DNA of 64,000 nucleotides from Phanerochaete sordida. Lineage: Eukaryota > Basidiomycota > Agaricomycetes > Polyporales > Phanerochaetaceae. Under the pieces are notes generated by a model that worked only from the letters and a program-made list of their open reading frames with translations, had not been told where the DNA came from and did not search any database. This document shows positions 34,297-46,888 of the stretch, piece after piece (the first letter of the stretch is position 1; each line of letters begins with the position of its first letter). Both the position numbers and the translations under genes were made by a program. The stretch spans positions 39,718 to 103,717 of the forward strand of contig BPQB01000102.1 in assembly GCA_019973155.2 (NCBI GenBank), given 5' to 3'.

Positions 34297-35875
34297 CTAA
34301 AAGAGCCCTTCCTGAGGATCTTCGCTCATGCGGGACAAGACATCGTAATGTCCAGGCCTACGCAGAACATCGGTCAGACGTGCTCCATCCTCCCTCTGAA
34401 ATCAAGGACACACCTGTACAGCAGCGTCACCGGCTCGAGCTGTTCGCCCTCGCCATTCTCAAAGTTGACGAAGTTGACCGGGCTCGTGTTCGCGTCGCTC
34501 GCGCCTTTGCCGTGCTCGTGTCCGTCAAGGTACGCGACGCGCACGTTGACCTTGAGCGCCGTCGTCAGCGCGGTGATCTGGACGTGGTCTGCGGCACAGT
34601 CAGCGGGCGGGGGCGCACACAGGCAGGATGTGCGCACCGGCCTCCTTGCCCATGCACTCGACGAAGTGGTTGCAGAAGTCGGCGGGGTCCATCGGCTCCT
34701 CGGCGTACGGCACGTCGGGATTGTACAGGTACGGCGCGTAGCTGAACGGGTCCGCCTTGATCTGCGCGGACGTCACGTAGCGCATGTACATCATGATCGA
34801 GTTCGAGACTAGCGTGCGTCAGCCAGAAATCCATGTCGCGCAGCTAGAGTACGTACTCGGAATGTCGTTGAAGGCATCGAGGAGCCCGCGCTGTGTCAGC
34901 TTCGGCGCGTCGGGCTGCGCGTTGACGATGCGCTTCAACGTGTGCACGAGGGTGTCGTAGAAGTCCTCGTACACCAGTGCCTCGTAGCCGACATTCTGCA
35001 GCAGCTCAACGCTGCGCTGCAACGCGTCAAGTGTATCCTGGACCAGAGTTTCGCGGAAAGGCTCTGGGGCCTTCAACAGCCGTTCAATGTACGCGAACGC
35101 GAACGCTGCGAATGTTTCAACGATCCGCGCAGAAGCATAACGGATTAGACGTACCGCGATAGAAGCAGTCGCCTGTGATCAGAGTAAGACAGCGTCAGCC
35201 ATGCCCGGAATACTTCGAGCACTGAAAGAGGTTACCATCTCCTCGTGTCCGGCGAACGCCAAGGTATCCTTCCTTCTCGAGCCAATTAATCTGCTTGACA
35301 AAGGTCTGGTTTCCGCGAATATACTCCTCCCGCAGGTCTGAGAGCTTGGCCAGCAGGCCCATTAGCGGGATGTCTGGTGACTGCTCAGCGTCCTGCATTG
35401 CAGCCTGATGCGGGTCAATATGCATGTCAGTCATCTCGTCGGCTTCGAACTCAGTTAGTTGAACGGCACCTGGTTCATTTCGAACAGCTCAGTGGGAGGC
35501 AGAGTCGATAGCTCTGTAAAGGAATGTCAGCGGCCAGAGATCATGTTTCCTCACCAACGCACACATACCGGAATCCGGGGCAACGATGCTATATCCTGGA
35601 AGCTCTGCGAGATCCCTCGTGAGCCTCCCGAGTACGCGGCCTTCGCAGCTGCTCACCATCCTTCTGTGGCGCGCGCGGAGGCGCATCGCCGACGTCGGGC
35701 AGGTCTCCAGCTTTCATCTTGGCTGCAACACGCGTGGTCAGGGCCCTTCCAACGTCTCTCTGACACATGCGCAACCCGTGTACTTACGCGGTGGTGGTGG
35801 TGGCGGCACAGAATCGTGTGTGTCCATCGTCGAGGGTGTGACGTCTTGGGCCTTCTCGGGGAGATCGTTCTGCAT
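34297..35875 (-). CDS. Otubain-type deubiquitinase (peptidase C65)
   Basis: A multi-exon gene for a cysteine protease that removes Lys48-linked ubiquitin chains. The catalytic Asp-Cys pair is GDGDCFYR: exon ...RRTRGDG joins through a GTAACC...ACAG intron at 35165-35235. Then come AFAYIERLLK, LVYEDFYDTLVHTLKRIV, FNDIP, MYMRYVTSAQIKADPFSYAP, DFCNHFVECMGKEA, VQITALTTALKVNVRVAYLD, and the catalytic His in LYRPGHYDVL near the end. The order of the Cys domain, the F-x-PF motif (DPFSYAP) and the His fits Otubain-1. I start at 35875 (MQNDLPEKAQ), with small exons giving a disordered Pro-rich N-terminus; starts at MDTHDSV or at 35434 are alternatives. It ends EDPQEGLF. Confidence 0.87.
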
Positions 35876-36147
35876 GTTTCGCTCGATCAGGCATCCGCTG
35901 CTCGGCGTCGCGGAGAGATCACCTTCGCGTTCGACGGCCTCTACACTCGCAAGCTCGATGCCGGAAAGCAGAGAGCGGATTGCAGAGGGTGTTCGGACGA
36001 TCGCTATCTATTATGCCCTGCCTCGTGTTGTTCCTGCATGCTGTGCCATTGACTAGGACAGAACAAAGCACGGAGACGAGTGTTCGCATGTTGCGGATGC
36101 ACGAGCGTCTGAGCGGTTATGGCGTACCCCACGGAGCTGAGTCACAA
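35876..36147. other. Otubain upstream region
   Basis: Promoter and 5' UTR of the otubain gene. The otubain frame stays open some 40 codons further upstream but has no ATG. Confidence 0.4.
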
Positions 36148-36240
36148 GGCACTATAGCCAAGTGGTTACGGCGGTTGATTCGAATTCGTTCGATTATCAC
36201 CTCCTCTTTGAGGGCGCAGGTTCGAATCCTGCTGGTGTCG
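36148..36240 (+). tRNA. tRNA-Ser (anticodon CGA) with an 8-nt intron
   Basis: Acceptor GGCACTA pairs with TGGTGTC (one G-T and one T-G pair). The D-arm is GCCAAGTGGTTACGGC. The anticodon stem GTTGA/TTATC has one T-T mismatch around loop TTCGAAA, anticodon CGA, with an intron TTCGTTCG after position 37. There is a long variable arm CCTC-TTT-GAGG, as in serine tRNAs, and T-arm GCAGGTTCGAATCCTGC. The layout matches the yeast tRNA-Ser(CGA), which also carries an intron. The mismatch leaves some doubt that it is fully functional. Confidence 0.8.
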
Positions 36241-36248
36241 ATTTTTGT
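36241..36248 (+). terminator. Pol III terminator of tRNA-Ser
   Basis: ATTTTTG with five T directly after the tRNA. Confidence 0.6.
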
Positions 36249-36530
36249 TGATCTCCTCTGCACCTTCACTTTTTTCTTCTTACCTCGCCTTCTCAACTGT
36301 GTACACCATTGCAAATATTTATGTGCTCGCAACGATGTTCGTAAAGTGATGCAGTGCCATCAATGCTCCCGTGCGGGGAGAAAGTCACACTCGCAGCCAG
36401 CACGCAGGAACAACCGCCCCAGACTCCGCGATCCATACGTGGGCTATATAGCTCTCATTCACAGTAAAGTACACAAAATTAATCAATTAGTGCGGCTCCG
36501 ATCTATACGTCCTGTCTCTGTGCGCGAACC
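36249..36530. other. Intergenic between tRNA-Ser and the OSBP gene
   Basis: 3' UTR of the OSBP gene on the right. No gene seen. Confidence 0.45.
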
Positions 36531-38325
36531 TCACGCGGGGGGTGCCTCGGGCGCGTCGTGGGGGCCATTGTTCTTGTAGACGTAGGCGTCCTCTGTGGGC
36601 GGGTTGGCCTTGAAGAGCCGTCCGAGGCGTTCGTCTGTGGGCACCGAGTGTCAGCCACAAGGACATAGAGTGAGAGGGGGGCAGGGATCTCACAGATGGG
36701 ATCCGAGTCGATGTGCTCGAAGTGCTTGAGTTCCCACTTGGAGCCAGCTGCGAGCTCGTCCTTCCGCCTCTGCCGCTGCTCGTTCTGCGATGCCATTAGC
36801 ACAGAGCACGCCACGCTCGGTAGACGGAGCAACGCACCTCGATCTTGCTCTTCTCCCGGCTCGCCGCCTCAAAGTCGCCCTCGCGGATGCCCTTCGCGAC
36901 GTAGCGCCAGAGCTTGCGGCTTTCCCACTCGCTCATTTCATCGACCGAGGCGACAGTCACCTCCTCCTTGGGACCCTGGACATCGTGGAAGACGCCGCCC
37001 GTCTGAAGGTCCTTGCTCGTCGTGTGCCAGAGGCCCTCGAACGTCTTGTGTGCGTTGTTCGAGCCGGGCGGGCTGAGCACGGCCTTGAACTGATGCGACT
37101 TGCCGCCGAAGTAGCCCTTGCCCTTGTACTCGATCTGTGGTGCGATGTTCAGCTCAGTGGACTTTGAACACCGTGCGACAGATGACTCACAGAGGACAGC
37201 CAGCCTGTGGAGCTCTGGATGTACGAACTCTCGGTAAGCTCGATATACGGCGACCCGTACCAAAGACCGTCGATGCGCAGGCGGGGAAGGGTGATGAGGA
37301 ATTCTTCCTTGGCTCCACCGGGAAGATCGACGGTCAAAATGGCATGGCCGATCTGCTTCACGATGATGCTACCGCCTGAACGCGTGTACGTATTATTAGC
37401 TAAGTTCGTTGCACGTCCCAAGGAGCCACATACCAGAGAAGCTCGTTTTCTGCGCACTGTGACCTTGGAGCGCGAGACCCTTGCTAGCGTTGCTGATGTA
37501 GTACGCCGTGATGGGCGGGTGGTGGGAGACCTGCTCCACGACAAGGTCCGTCTTCCCGCGGCCGTTGATATCAGGCCAGTAGCCGTAGAAGAGCCTAAAG
37601 CGTCGCCGTCAGCGAGTGTGCACAGCGGGGCGTCCGAGCGCACCCACTCTCCAAGAACGGGGTTCAGCGGCCTGTCATGACGCAACACATGGTCAGCGGG
37701 CCCACTTCGGTAATGAATGATGCTCGTACGCACTTCTTCTCCGAGCCGAGCTTCTCGTTTCGCGACGTGTACTGGCCCTTGAGCGTGCTCTGCGAGGGGC
37801 CGTCAGCGGGCGAAGGCAGCGGGGCACACGCGGAGACGCACGATGAACCACCTGAGGACGGCAATCGATCGGTCTTCGTCGGTCTGCGCATCGGCAATGG
37901 CAGCGAAGAGCTCCGGGCGCTCGCACCAGTATGCTATTCAGGAGAATAGCTGTGAGACTTTGTCCGACGCGCATACATCGGCCAAGAGCCGCACCTGGGA
38001 ACTCGGTGAGCGAGATGGGCGAGAGGATGAATGGCGGCGCGGTCAGCGATGAGAGATCGCCAGACACGGACGCGATTCTGTGTGATACAGGGGTGAACAA
38101 ACGTTGGGCAAGGTTGGCCTCGGAGAGACGCAGTGGGAGATACGCACGACTTCAAGAACGAGGCCCAGCTGCTCTTCTGGGCGGCGGGGACGGCCTTTGT
38201 GGTTTTGGCACGGCGGGTCATCGTTGCAGGGCGATGGTGGGAGAGGATGCCGTCAATTTCCGCGGACCAGCGTGCAGAGTAAGTTGAGCACACACCTCGC
38301 CAACTTCGGTAGGGGTGTCTGACAT
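36531..38325 (-). CDS. Oxysterol-binding protein, short Osh4/Kes1-like class
   Basis: About eight exons giving roughly 400 residues with no PH or ankyrin domain seen, so it fits the short Osh4/Kes1 class of sterol and PI4P exchangers acting at membrane contact sites. Visible blocks: KPLNPVLGEWVRSDA (LNP-GE motif, near 37660), the family signature EQVSHHPPITAYYI (near 37520), YIELTESSYIQSSTGW, IEYKGKGYFGGKSHQFKA, NNAHKTFEGLWHTTSKDLQT, KLWRYVAKGIREGDFEAA, EQRQRRKDELAAGSKWELKH, and the end FKANPPTEDAYVYKNNGP. The start at 38325 (MSDTPTEVGE) reads into an intron of about 120 nt. Intact. Confidence 0.92.
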
Positions 38326-39725
38326 GATGTCTGGGCGCAGTAGGGTGGGGTAAGTCGGTATGCGGGCGTAGGGAGGGTTGGGATTATGTGGAGTTGAACG
38401 AGAGTCTAGTGCGAGGCGGAGAGGTAATCCGAGCTATATATGCTATGTGAGGGGTCGCCGACGGTGCAGAGGAGGGCGTGCGCGCGGGACGACAAAGCGA
38501 GGTGGGAGAGAGCAAGAGCCAGCACGAGCCAGCACCGCAACGGCGCGCGCGGGCGTCTGTGCACGATCATGACGACAACAAGCAACAAGTCCGAAACGAG
38601 ACCCGAAACCGGGCTCTTGACTGCCCACCCTCCCTGTGCCACGCACACATCCCCGACGCTCCTCACCGCCACACCGCAGCAGCCCCCGCAGCACGCAGCA
38701 CGCCCTCGCCGAGTATTTAATCTGCGATGTCAGGTTCGCCGAATAAGCCCCCGTCCTCCTGCCTCGTACAGCAACAAGACGTCTCCGGGAGGCGAGCGAC
38801 TGTATTGCCCCATGTCCTGCCTCGACACCGCGCTTTGTCATGAGCTTCTGCATCTCTATCACCGCCGACGCTTCCACGGGCGTGCCTGATTTGTGCCCCA
38901 TCCGAGGGCGTTTGTGAACAACGCCACTTTGCCGCTCGCGCCGCTGATAGTGTCGCTGTGACTGTCCTGGTACTGGTGACAAGCGGACGGCGTGTGTACC
39001 GCCAGCAAAGCAGGCGCTGCTCAGCTAATGTGGTGTAGTATGCTCATGGCGAGGCAAGGTGCGGTTACAGACTGCACCGAAGGAGCAGCACTGCAGCGGC
39101 GGTCTCGCGTGGCGCCACACTCTTTCCTACTACGGCGCACCCCATGGCCAGCACCGCACGAGTACTATCTCCCTGTCTTGATGACTCCCCACCCTGAACG
39201 TCTGTATTAATGCCGATGCGCGGGCTCTGTTGTTTGCACATTTGCCTTGATCTTGCGCTGCGATCGTGTTCAAACGACCGATCCTCGGCGTGAAGACGAG
39301 TGCAAGCTGCAAGGCCGTACTCTCCCGCAGCAGCGCGGTCACCGTGGAGCTGCGCATACTGCGGCAGGCGCCACACAGAGCAAACGCCGACTTCAAAGCA
39401 CGGCACAGCCGTGCACGTCCTCGCCGAATATAAAAGAAATAAATATTAGGAGGAGGAGAATTCCGTCGTGGTCATCGTCTAGTATTACAGGGTATGCTCG
39501 GCCAGAGAGGGGAGCGCCTCCGGGGAGCACCAAGGTAAGTACTAATACTTGAGTGGACAGGGCAGATGACGAGGGGGCATGACGAGGGGAGGCTACACAC
39601 ACGAAGAAGAGGAGGTCCAACACGGCTTTCAGTACAGCTGATCGATTACCCCGAGGCAGAGAGACAGTGGAGAAGGATACGGACGCCGGCGGTCGTGTAG
39701 AGGTGGCGCGCGGACGGCGAGTGGA
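38326..39725. other. Intergenic between the OSBP and NHP6-like genes
   Basis: OSBP promoter on the left and NHP6-like 3' UTR on the right. Open frames up to 179 codons lack any supported content. No repeat or RNA gene seen. Confidence 0.45.
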
Positions 39726-40763
39726 TTACTCATCGTCGTCCTCGTCGCCGTCGCCGCTGCCGCTGTCGCGCGTCTTGTTCTGCAGGCCCGAAGTTAGCAG
39801 AGGCGACTGCGGAGGCACGGAGGACACTCACATCGTAATCCTTCTTTTCTTGCTCGGCGCGCTCCTTGTCCCGTGCGGCCTGCTCAGCGTACGGCTACAC
39901 AAGGAGTTAGCTCAGGCGCACACGACGTCGCTCCACAGCGCCCACCTTCTTCTCCTCGTCATCGAGCTCCTTCCACTTTGTGCCGAGGAGCTTGCCAATC
40001 TCGCCTGGAATGCGTGTCAGCGGACGGACAACACGGCGCACAGCATATATGGCGCACCGAAGCTGGCGTCAGGGTTCTCGGCCTTCACACGCTCCCGCCA
40101 GTCCTGGCTGAAGAACATGTACGCGGAAAGGGCACGCTTGGGCGCATTTTTGTCCTTCTTGGCCTTGCCGCGGGCAGGGGCCTTCTCCTTGGGGGCGGCC
40201 TTGCGCTGTGGGAGGTGCGTTAGCATGAGGTGCACATAGACGCAGGAGGGTCGGGCGACAGCGACAGAGCGCGAAAACACATGCGCATATAGTCGGACCT
40301 ATGGCAAAAAGCGAACCACGAAAGCAAAAAGCTAGCCAAAGGCGACGCACGGCACGCCGTCCCTGCACCAGCACGACTACACTGCCCGTCGCAGCGAAGG
40401 AGGCCCTCGAGACTACCCGCGCTAGGCGAGAGCCGGATCTACAGTAGGACGCTGAAACACGACTGCAGGGGCCAACGATGACCAACGCATAGCACGCCGA
40501 CTTCGCAGAGTGCGACAGTGCAGCTGGCCTTCGCGTGGTGGGACCAGAAAGCATCGAGTTCGAGTTCAACATGGCCCGCGCTTATCGGCGAATCCAGGGG
40601 GAAAGCAGTCGTAATCGATGTTGAAGGCGAGTGCAGGGGCCATGGTGGCCTCGCAGAACACGCAAGAGGGCGTCGAAAGGGGGGCAGGAACTCGCGGAGG
40701 CGAAAAGAGCACGATAAGGGCGCATACACTCACCCTAGAGGACTTGGTAGCTTCCTTGGGCAT
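39726..40763 (-). CDS. NHP6: NHP6-like HMG-box chromatin protein
   Basis: Five exons. Exon 1 is [10 protein letters not shown], followed by a first intron of about 520 nt (GTGAGT...CACAG). Exon 2 carries [20 protein letters not shown] and [14 protein letters not shown]; exon 3 [20 protein letters not shown]; exon 4 [21 protein letters not shown]; exon 5 a short acidic tail, [10 protein letters not shown]. This is one complete HMG box with a basic N-terminus, about 110 residues, as in yeast Nhp6 (93). The protein bends DNA without sequence preference and helps FACT and Pol III transcription. The acidic tail resembles animal HMGB proteins more than Nhp6. Confidence 0.92.
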
Positions 40764-41640
40764 CTGGAACGACGAACACGGCGTCAGCACAGCATTCAAC
40801 ACGTCTTGGAACCCGCGCAGCGACGCAGAGGAAGTGGGAAACGCGTCCGACACGACCGCCGACGGACGCGTCTAGGCGCGTCTGCCCCGCACGCGCCCAA
40901 CACTGTGCGGGGCGCAGCGGTCGACGACGGCGGAGGCGGCGGCGACGACCCTGTCGCCAGCAGAACGGACGTACATACCTCTGAAGAATATACGAGTGTG
41001 TGGTTGTGGGCGGATGAGCGAGGGAGAGGCGAGAAATGGAGGAGGGCAGCGCAGGCTGGCTGGCAGAGGCAAGGCTTTGGCTGGCAGTGGGCTCGCACTG
41101 AGAGGGCAACGGCTGTTGGGCGCGGCTTTTGCTGGCTGGTGAGAATCGCTGCCCCGTCAACTGCTGACGTAATCAGACGCCCGCATCACGTGCCATTTCC
41201 TCCACGCACGGGCCCTCGCCGCGTCCCCTCCGCCAATCCGCCGATCCTCTTCAAACAGAAACCGTTGCTGTTTCAGCTGCTCTTTGCGCCCGCGAACATC
41301 CCAGCTGTCCCTGCTGCCCCGCCGCTGCCATCCTTTGCTCCCTGAAGGCAGTCCAATCTGAGTTCCCAGGTGCAGGCCCTGCAGTCACTACGGAGAAATA
41401 TCGTACATACCGACCGCTCCAGTACCCTGAGGGTAAGCGTCGTGGCGTCCCGAGAAGGCCATGATGACCTGTGCTATCGGCAGTGTCTGCACCCGGAGCC
41501 AGTGCTGGTCTTCCTTGCACCGAGATTGCGGGCCAGGATCCCGCCATGTCGCCAGGGACATTCTACCCGCACCGGGGAATGTTCAAACTCCGCTAGACGC
41601 CCGCCGAACGTCGGTGGGCGGTGGGCGGTACTTGGTGTCC
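40764..41640. other. Upstream region of the NHP6-like gene
   Basis: Promoter and 5' UTR of the NHP6-like gene. No other gene seen. Confidence 0.45.
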
Positions 41641-41682
41641 GTTGAGTGGTGACCGTTGAGTGGTGACCGTTGAGTGGTGACC
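41641..41682 (+). repeat. 14-bp tandem repeat, three copies
   Basis: GTTGAGTGGTGACC is repeated three times without change, flanked by GTGGGTGGTGG-type simple sequence on both sides. Confidence 0.9.
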
Positions 41683-41997
41683 TGTGTATGGTGGGTGGTG
41701 GGTGGTGGTAGATGGAGTATAATTACACCGGGGAATGTACACCACACACCGTGGAAAGTCAATGCTCACCGGTGAAGATGCATGGTGACCTACGGAGGCT
41801 GAGCTTGTGACACATTGTGACACAGTCACACCGGCCTTGCAACAAGTGTTGCCTGTGCACGCACCCGAGCAGAATTTTTGGAGGCACACCAGGATTGTTT
41901 CATGGAGCATTTTCTTGGGGCAATCTACTGGTGAACTCGTGATATTTGTACAAAAATCGTAATACAGAGCTTTTAATCGTTCTTCCCAAAAAGGAAA

Positions 41998-44970
41998 TCA
42001 CCTTATGTTGTAGGATGGCTTTCTCTTCTCCTTATGTTGAATGCTGAAGGGCTGCAAGACAAGGGGAGCGTGCTCCAGGAGCTCGGGGGGGATTTGGGAA
42101 GGTATTGGGCTAGAAGAGAGCACAGCGGAGGAGGAGCCTGCCGTGGGAACTACAGCCGGGCCTGGTTCCGGAAGTGGTGAAGGCGGGCGGTGGAACAAGC
42201 GCTCTTGGATCGCAGGCGACATATGATGCGCCAGTGCGTCCTGGGTGTAGCCCAGCGCTAGGAGGCGGCGCAGTGCCTTGGCAACGGCGTCTTCGGCAAC
42301 GAGGAGCTCCCGGTGCGCAATGGCTTCATAATTTGCATGTGCCGGGCTTGGGACAGACGCCGGTGCAGCAGCAGGGCTAGGAACCGCCCGTGCATCGTCG
42401 TCGTCATAGGACAGGCTCTGATGGAGAGAGGCAGGATGGGAAGGTTCCAGAGGCGGGAGAAAAAGCGCAGCAGGAGGCTCAGGGCTACGAGGAGACAGGC
42501 CGGAGATGTCGAAACCCAGATCATCAAGAAGCATGGCGTCTTCTTCCTCATAGGAGTCATCCCAGACTTCTTGGTCTGCCGGCAGCTCTGGCGACAGATG
42601 GAAGCTCCAAGAGACCGGCGGAGATGGAGACGGAGATGGAGACGGAGATGGCAGTGAGTTGTCTGCGCGCTCGAGCGCGGTTGCCTGAGATCCATCGGCA
42701 CGGAGAACAAAGCCCGAAGGAACAGCCACAGAGGCGTCCACTCGGAACGCGTGATCAGTGTCATCAGCATCCTCGGCAGAATTCTGGTCGAGAGCACTGT
42801 CGTCGTCGTCAGAGTGGAGACTAGGGCTAGACAGGCGGTAGTCCGGAGAATCATTGTAGTCAGAGGCATGGTCGACCTCTGGGTTGTCAGGAGGGCTCGC
42901 ACCAAGAGGGGGTGTTTGGTAAGCATGGCCAAAATTGACCTGCAAGGAGATCTTGTAGCGCTCGTATTGCCACCTGTCCCGATGCTCTTCAAGAATGCGA
43001 GGGGTAACATCTTGGACTAGCTTCATGATGTACATGTCTGCGCGAGGGAGGCGGCCGGATGTGAGGTACGGGTTGAAATATTTGCGCTTGATGCGCCCAT
43101 TCAACGACTCCAGATGGTTTGTTGTGCGCGGGACTTGCTTCGGCGTGAGTTGCAGGCGCTCCGCAGCTGCGATGGGCCCTGCCGCAGACCACATGCGCCA
43201 GTAGGGCTCATTCCGGAGGTAGCCGCCAAGATATCCGAGGAAGCTTGTTTGCGAGTGAGCTCATCGGAGGCGTCGGCTTTGATGCGATAATGAATGACTT
43301 GGACGTTATACTGGGTGATGGCATCCCGGTAGTCTGTCACCTTGTTGATGAGGTCGTAGAGGAGGTGCGAGAGCTCGGAGCGAATATCTTGGCGCGGATC
43401 TCCCTTGGGAACAATGCGGAGGTGTTTGTTAAGTGCAGCACGCCAAGACTGCCAGGTATGGAATGAGCAAAGGAGCAGGGTGACGCGTGGGAATGCCGCG
43501 GATCTCCCTTGGGAACAATGCGGAGGTGTTTGTTAAGTGCAGCACGCCAAGACTGCCAGGTATGGAATGAGCAAAGGAGCAGGGTGACGCGTGGGAATGC
43601 CGCGCTGATAGCAGTCTGCTCCCGGGAGTCATTGTCGGTGTTGGCGACGACGATCTCGAACTCTTCTCCGGCAGCATTGCGGCCGAGCGCCTCTTTGAAG
43701 CGCTGAACGCCGGCAGTGAGCACTGCGCCGTCATAGCTAGCATGGACGCGGATGTGGTCCTCTTTAGCAGAAAAAAAGTACCATGCAACCGGGATGCCGT
43801 GGTTGCAATCATCGATGACGAGGAGGATGAACAGAAGAAGGCGTGCGGAGCATACACCAAAGGTGCCGTTCCATGATCAGCTGGCGCTTGTGCCCGAACT
43901 TCCATGCCATCTCCCGCTGCTGTGGTGTGGATAAAAGCAGCATGAAGCGGTCGTTCTCGCCAGGCACATGCGGCTGATAATGGATTAGCGCTTCAGTGAG
44001 CGCAGGGATGGGCGGCATGGGGTTTTCCGTGCGGAACCACTTGTCAAGGTTGTCTTCGGGCCGTGTGCGCTGCATCATGCCGTTCTCACGACGGTATGAC
44101 CGGTAGAGCGAGGTCGAGTCCTGGGAAGTCAGGATGTACCGATGATTCACATTGTCCACGGCATCCTGCCAGCGGGAGCGGGAGAATGTGCGGCATTCGA
44201 TCTGGATCTGGGTGAGAGGAATGTGCCGGCGAACGAGATCCAGGGCGAAATCACGAAGCTCGGGGTGCAGCGGGATCCGTGGAGGCAGATCCATGGTGCT
44301 TTCGGCGGTGCAGGACTCGGCGTGCGTCAAGATCCCGGAGATCTCGTCTATGGCCAGTAGGCACGAGTCTTTGACGCTTCCTGAGTAATAATTAGCCCTG
44401 AAGCAATCATGTCATTTGGACGCGACATACCGCTCTCGTGCGTGCTCACAACTCTAATCCAGCACATGCATCCCGCCTTCTTCCACCCCACAAGGCGCTT
44501 CTTGGATGGGCGGAACCCGGACTCGTTGTTGATTGAGCATGCACATTGGTAGATCCGGGTCCACCGCCACACCGTCTCCGGGTCTCCTGAAGCATTTTTC
44601 CTTGTGGTATTGATGCTGCTGTGGGTACTGTACTGTATAGACAGCTTCGAGTTCACGTCCCTCAAGCTAAACCCAGGGACATGGACCCTGAGTTCCTCGA
44701 GGGTGTCGAAGGCGGCGTCTGATCATCAGGTGGCCATAAGCCGCCGCACAGCCTCCGAAACGTGGGTATATGCGTACCTTGATCTTCGGGGGTGTACTCA
44801 TACCGCCGGCCATCTGCTCCCACTGCGGCAATGTGATCCGCAACTGCTCTGCGCTCCTCCTCCGACAGGCGCAGATGGCGGGGTACTGCTTCTGCCTTGC
44901 TTGGCGGCGACTTCCGCATCTGGCGGAAGACAGACCATGGCACCGGCATAGCAGCCACAGGAGAGGGCAA
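41998..44970 (-). pseudogene. MULE-type transposase, broken
   Basis: Two introns (GTACGC...ATCAG near 44780-44720; GTATGT...CTCAG near 44435-44385) join an N-terminal exon (MPSPVAAMPVPWSVFRQ), a Cys/His/Arg-rich DNA-binding part (IYQCACSINNESGFRPSKKR, GWKKAGCMCWIRV) and the catalytic domain. That domain has Asp in DGTF (near 43865), Asp in VANTDND (near 43640), a SFHTW block, and Glu in TTNHLESLNGR (near 43105), the D-D-E order of MULE transposases. The long acidic, Ser/Pro-rich C-terminus holds a SPSPSPSP run coded by a 12-bp repeat. Three breaks: a one-base shift near 43870, a 104-bp tandem duplication (43396-43603) and a one-base shift near 43240. Terminal inverted repeats were not found. 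Confidence 0.75.
43396..43603. repeat. Exact 104-bp tandem duplication inside the MULE transposase
   Basis: 43396-43499 and 43500-43603 are identical base for base. As 104 is not a multiple of three, the duplication shifts the transposase frame. Confidence 0.95.
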
Positions 44971-46888
44971 AAGAGGCTTATATAGGAATATGAGGCACGA
45001 CGTAGAACTAGGGAAGGGTATGGGTGCTCATGGACGCGACGTCCGCCCCGAGGGCGACCGACGTCGGGAGGGCGTCTATATTCAATCTCCGACTGAATAT
45101 TCCCTGGTGCGAGTAGTAATTCCTGTCGCCAGTGTCAACGTGAAGGCCCCGCACATGCCGCACCGAGAGCCATAGAGTGTCGTCGACGATCGCTGGCAGG
45201 CCTGCACCGCGGACGTGGCGAGTCGAGGGTCGTCGTGGTTCGCAGCAAGTCGCTGCCCAGGGGGCATGGTCGGACTTCGGGCGCCGAGCCCGGATCGCAT
45301 GCGCAGTGACCCGAGGTGGCTTTGGCAGCTCCTGTACAAGTCGTGAGCCATTCGACTCGGTATACTTGACCACTATGAATATACTTTCCATGTCAGAGTA
45401 CCGACTGACATGAATGGAACAGGACTTCACTGCTCAGACTATTTCGCAGGCGTAACACTATCTATACCACTTCAGGACAAATATTCAACGGTACCGTCGT
45501 CGCGAACGCCTGCCATAGACACTACAGGCGACAGACGACTCATATCTTCCCATTGAACTGCATACATCCGACCCGCCCATTTCTTCGGCAGTCGCCCCTC
45601 ACGACAACATCTCTACGCTGCCTAGCATCTCCATAAGCGATACCACACTGAGGCCATTCGCAAACGCATGGAAGATTTATTGCAACAACTTAGACTACTC
45701 ACTGCGTCTGTTGAAAAATATTCTCTGCGTGGATACGCAATGCTTCGCTATTGAGTTTGTGTGAATCGGATCGTAGCTTAGGTGTCCTGCGTGAACATGT
45801 GCCAGGTTACTGACCCTCGGGCGCGTCTGTGGCAGAGGTGCAGACACGCAAACCACATCAAGGCGCGCGTTATGAAACCTTCGTGGTATATGAAATCGCC
45901 TGGTCTGCTACTTAATCGATTGGCTGCGCGTCAGACTCTCCCAGGCCTACGACCTAGAATACGAATGATTTTGTTGGCTACCTATACTACGGTCAGTATC
46001 CTATCACCCTGTGCAACGAGGGCTCATTGTCGAGGACCTTGGTCACTCCCTCGACGTGGACCACTGCCATGAACGCCCTCACTTTCCCGTGTACCTTCTC
46101 TTCTCCTTTCGCTTTCAGGCGCACCTTGACGTCGAAGGAACCACCGGACCGTAGGCAGGCGATCTAGGAGGCTCTTGAGAAAGGTGCGCCAGGTGTTGCA
46201 CTGTACTCTGCTGCAGATATCATGCGTACATTGGCAGGCGGGCCTGCCGTGCTGCAGGGTTCGAGGTCAAGAGCGCAATATACACGGGCAACCTCAGGAA
46301 TAATGCATCACATGGCGAGTGTGGCACGGCGTCCAAGACCGCTGCTGGCGATGCGCGGGACGCGGAAGCCTGGTCCTCACACGGTACGTTCATTTCTCAC
46401 TCTCGTCGGCGCAGCGGCACTAACCCACCCCTTTGCAGCACACACACCTGCGCTTGCTCCAGCTGCAGCTGTCGGGGGAACAAAGATCACTGCGCCGGTG
46501 GGCAGCCTCCCGCGCGTCGCGCTGGTGTACAGTCACGGCAGCCTTAACCACGGCAGGCCAAGCCAAGCCAAGCCCAGCTCCAGACGCAGCCGCCTAGCAC
46601 ACGCTCACACACCTCTTCATCGTGCTCGCCAGCCTCGCGTCTGCGTGCGCCCAGCGCAGCGATGGCGCCGCCCACTTCGCCGCAGCTCCTTGCTCTCGGC
46701 AGCGCGATGAAGGACTCGGATGAAAAGGATAGGACGGAGCGCGAGGCAAGCTTCAGTATTGATTGTACAAGTTTTCTCTCACACCTAGTTTGCAGGTTTC
46801 CTGCGTCAGAATGTGACTTTCGCGCTCTACAGAAGCCCAGCCAGACGAGCTGGGGTACTGTCGTGGAGGACGTCGCCGTAGACTCACG
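44971..46888. other. Non-coding stretch before the gypsy element
   Basis: No supported gene. A short GCCAAGCCAAGCC simple repeat lies near 46558-46575. An open frame at 46222-46710 looks compositional only. Confidence 0.4.

Noticed and set aside
40518..41345. 275-codon plus-strand frame
   Set aside because: Covers the long first intron, first exon and promoter of the NHP6-like gene on the other strand. Low-complexity content.
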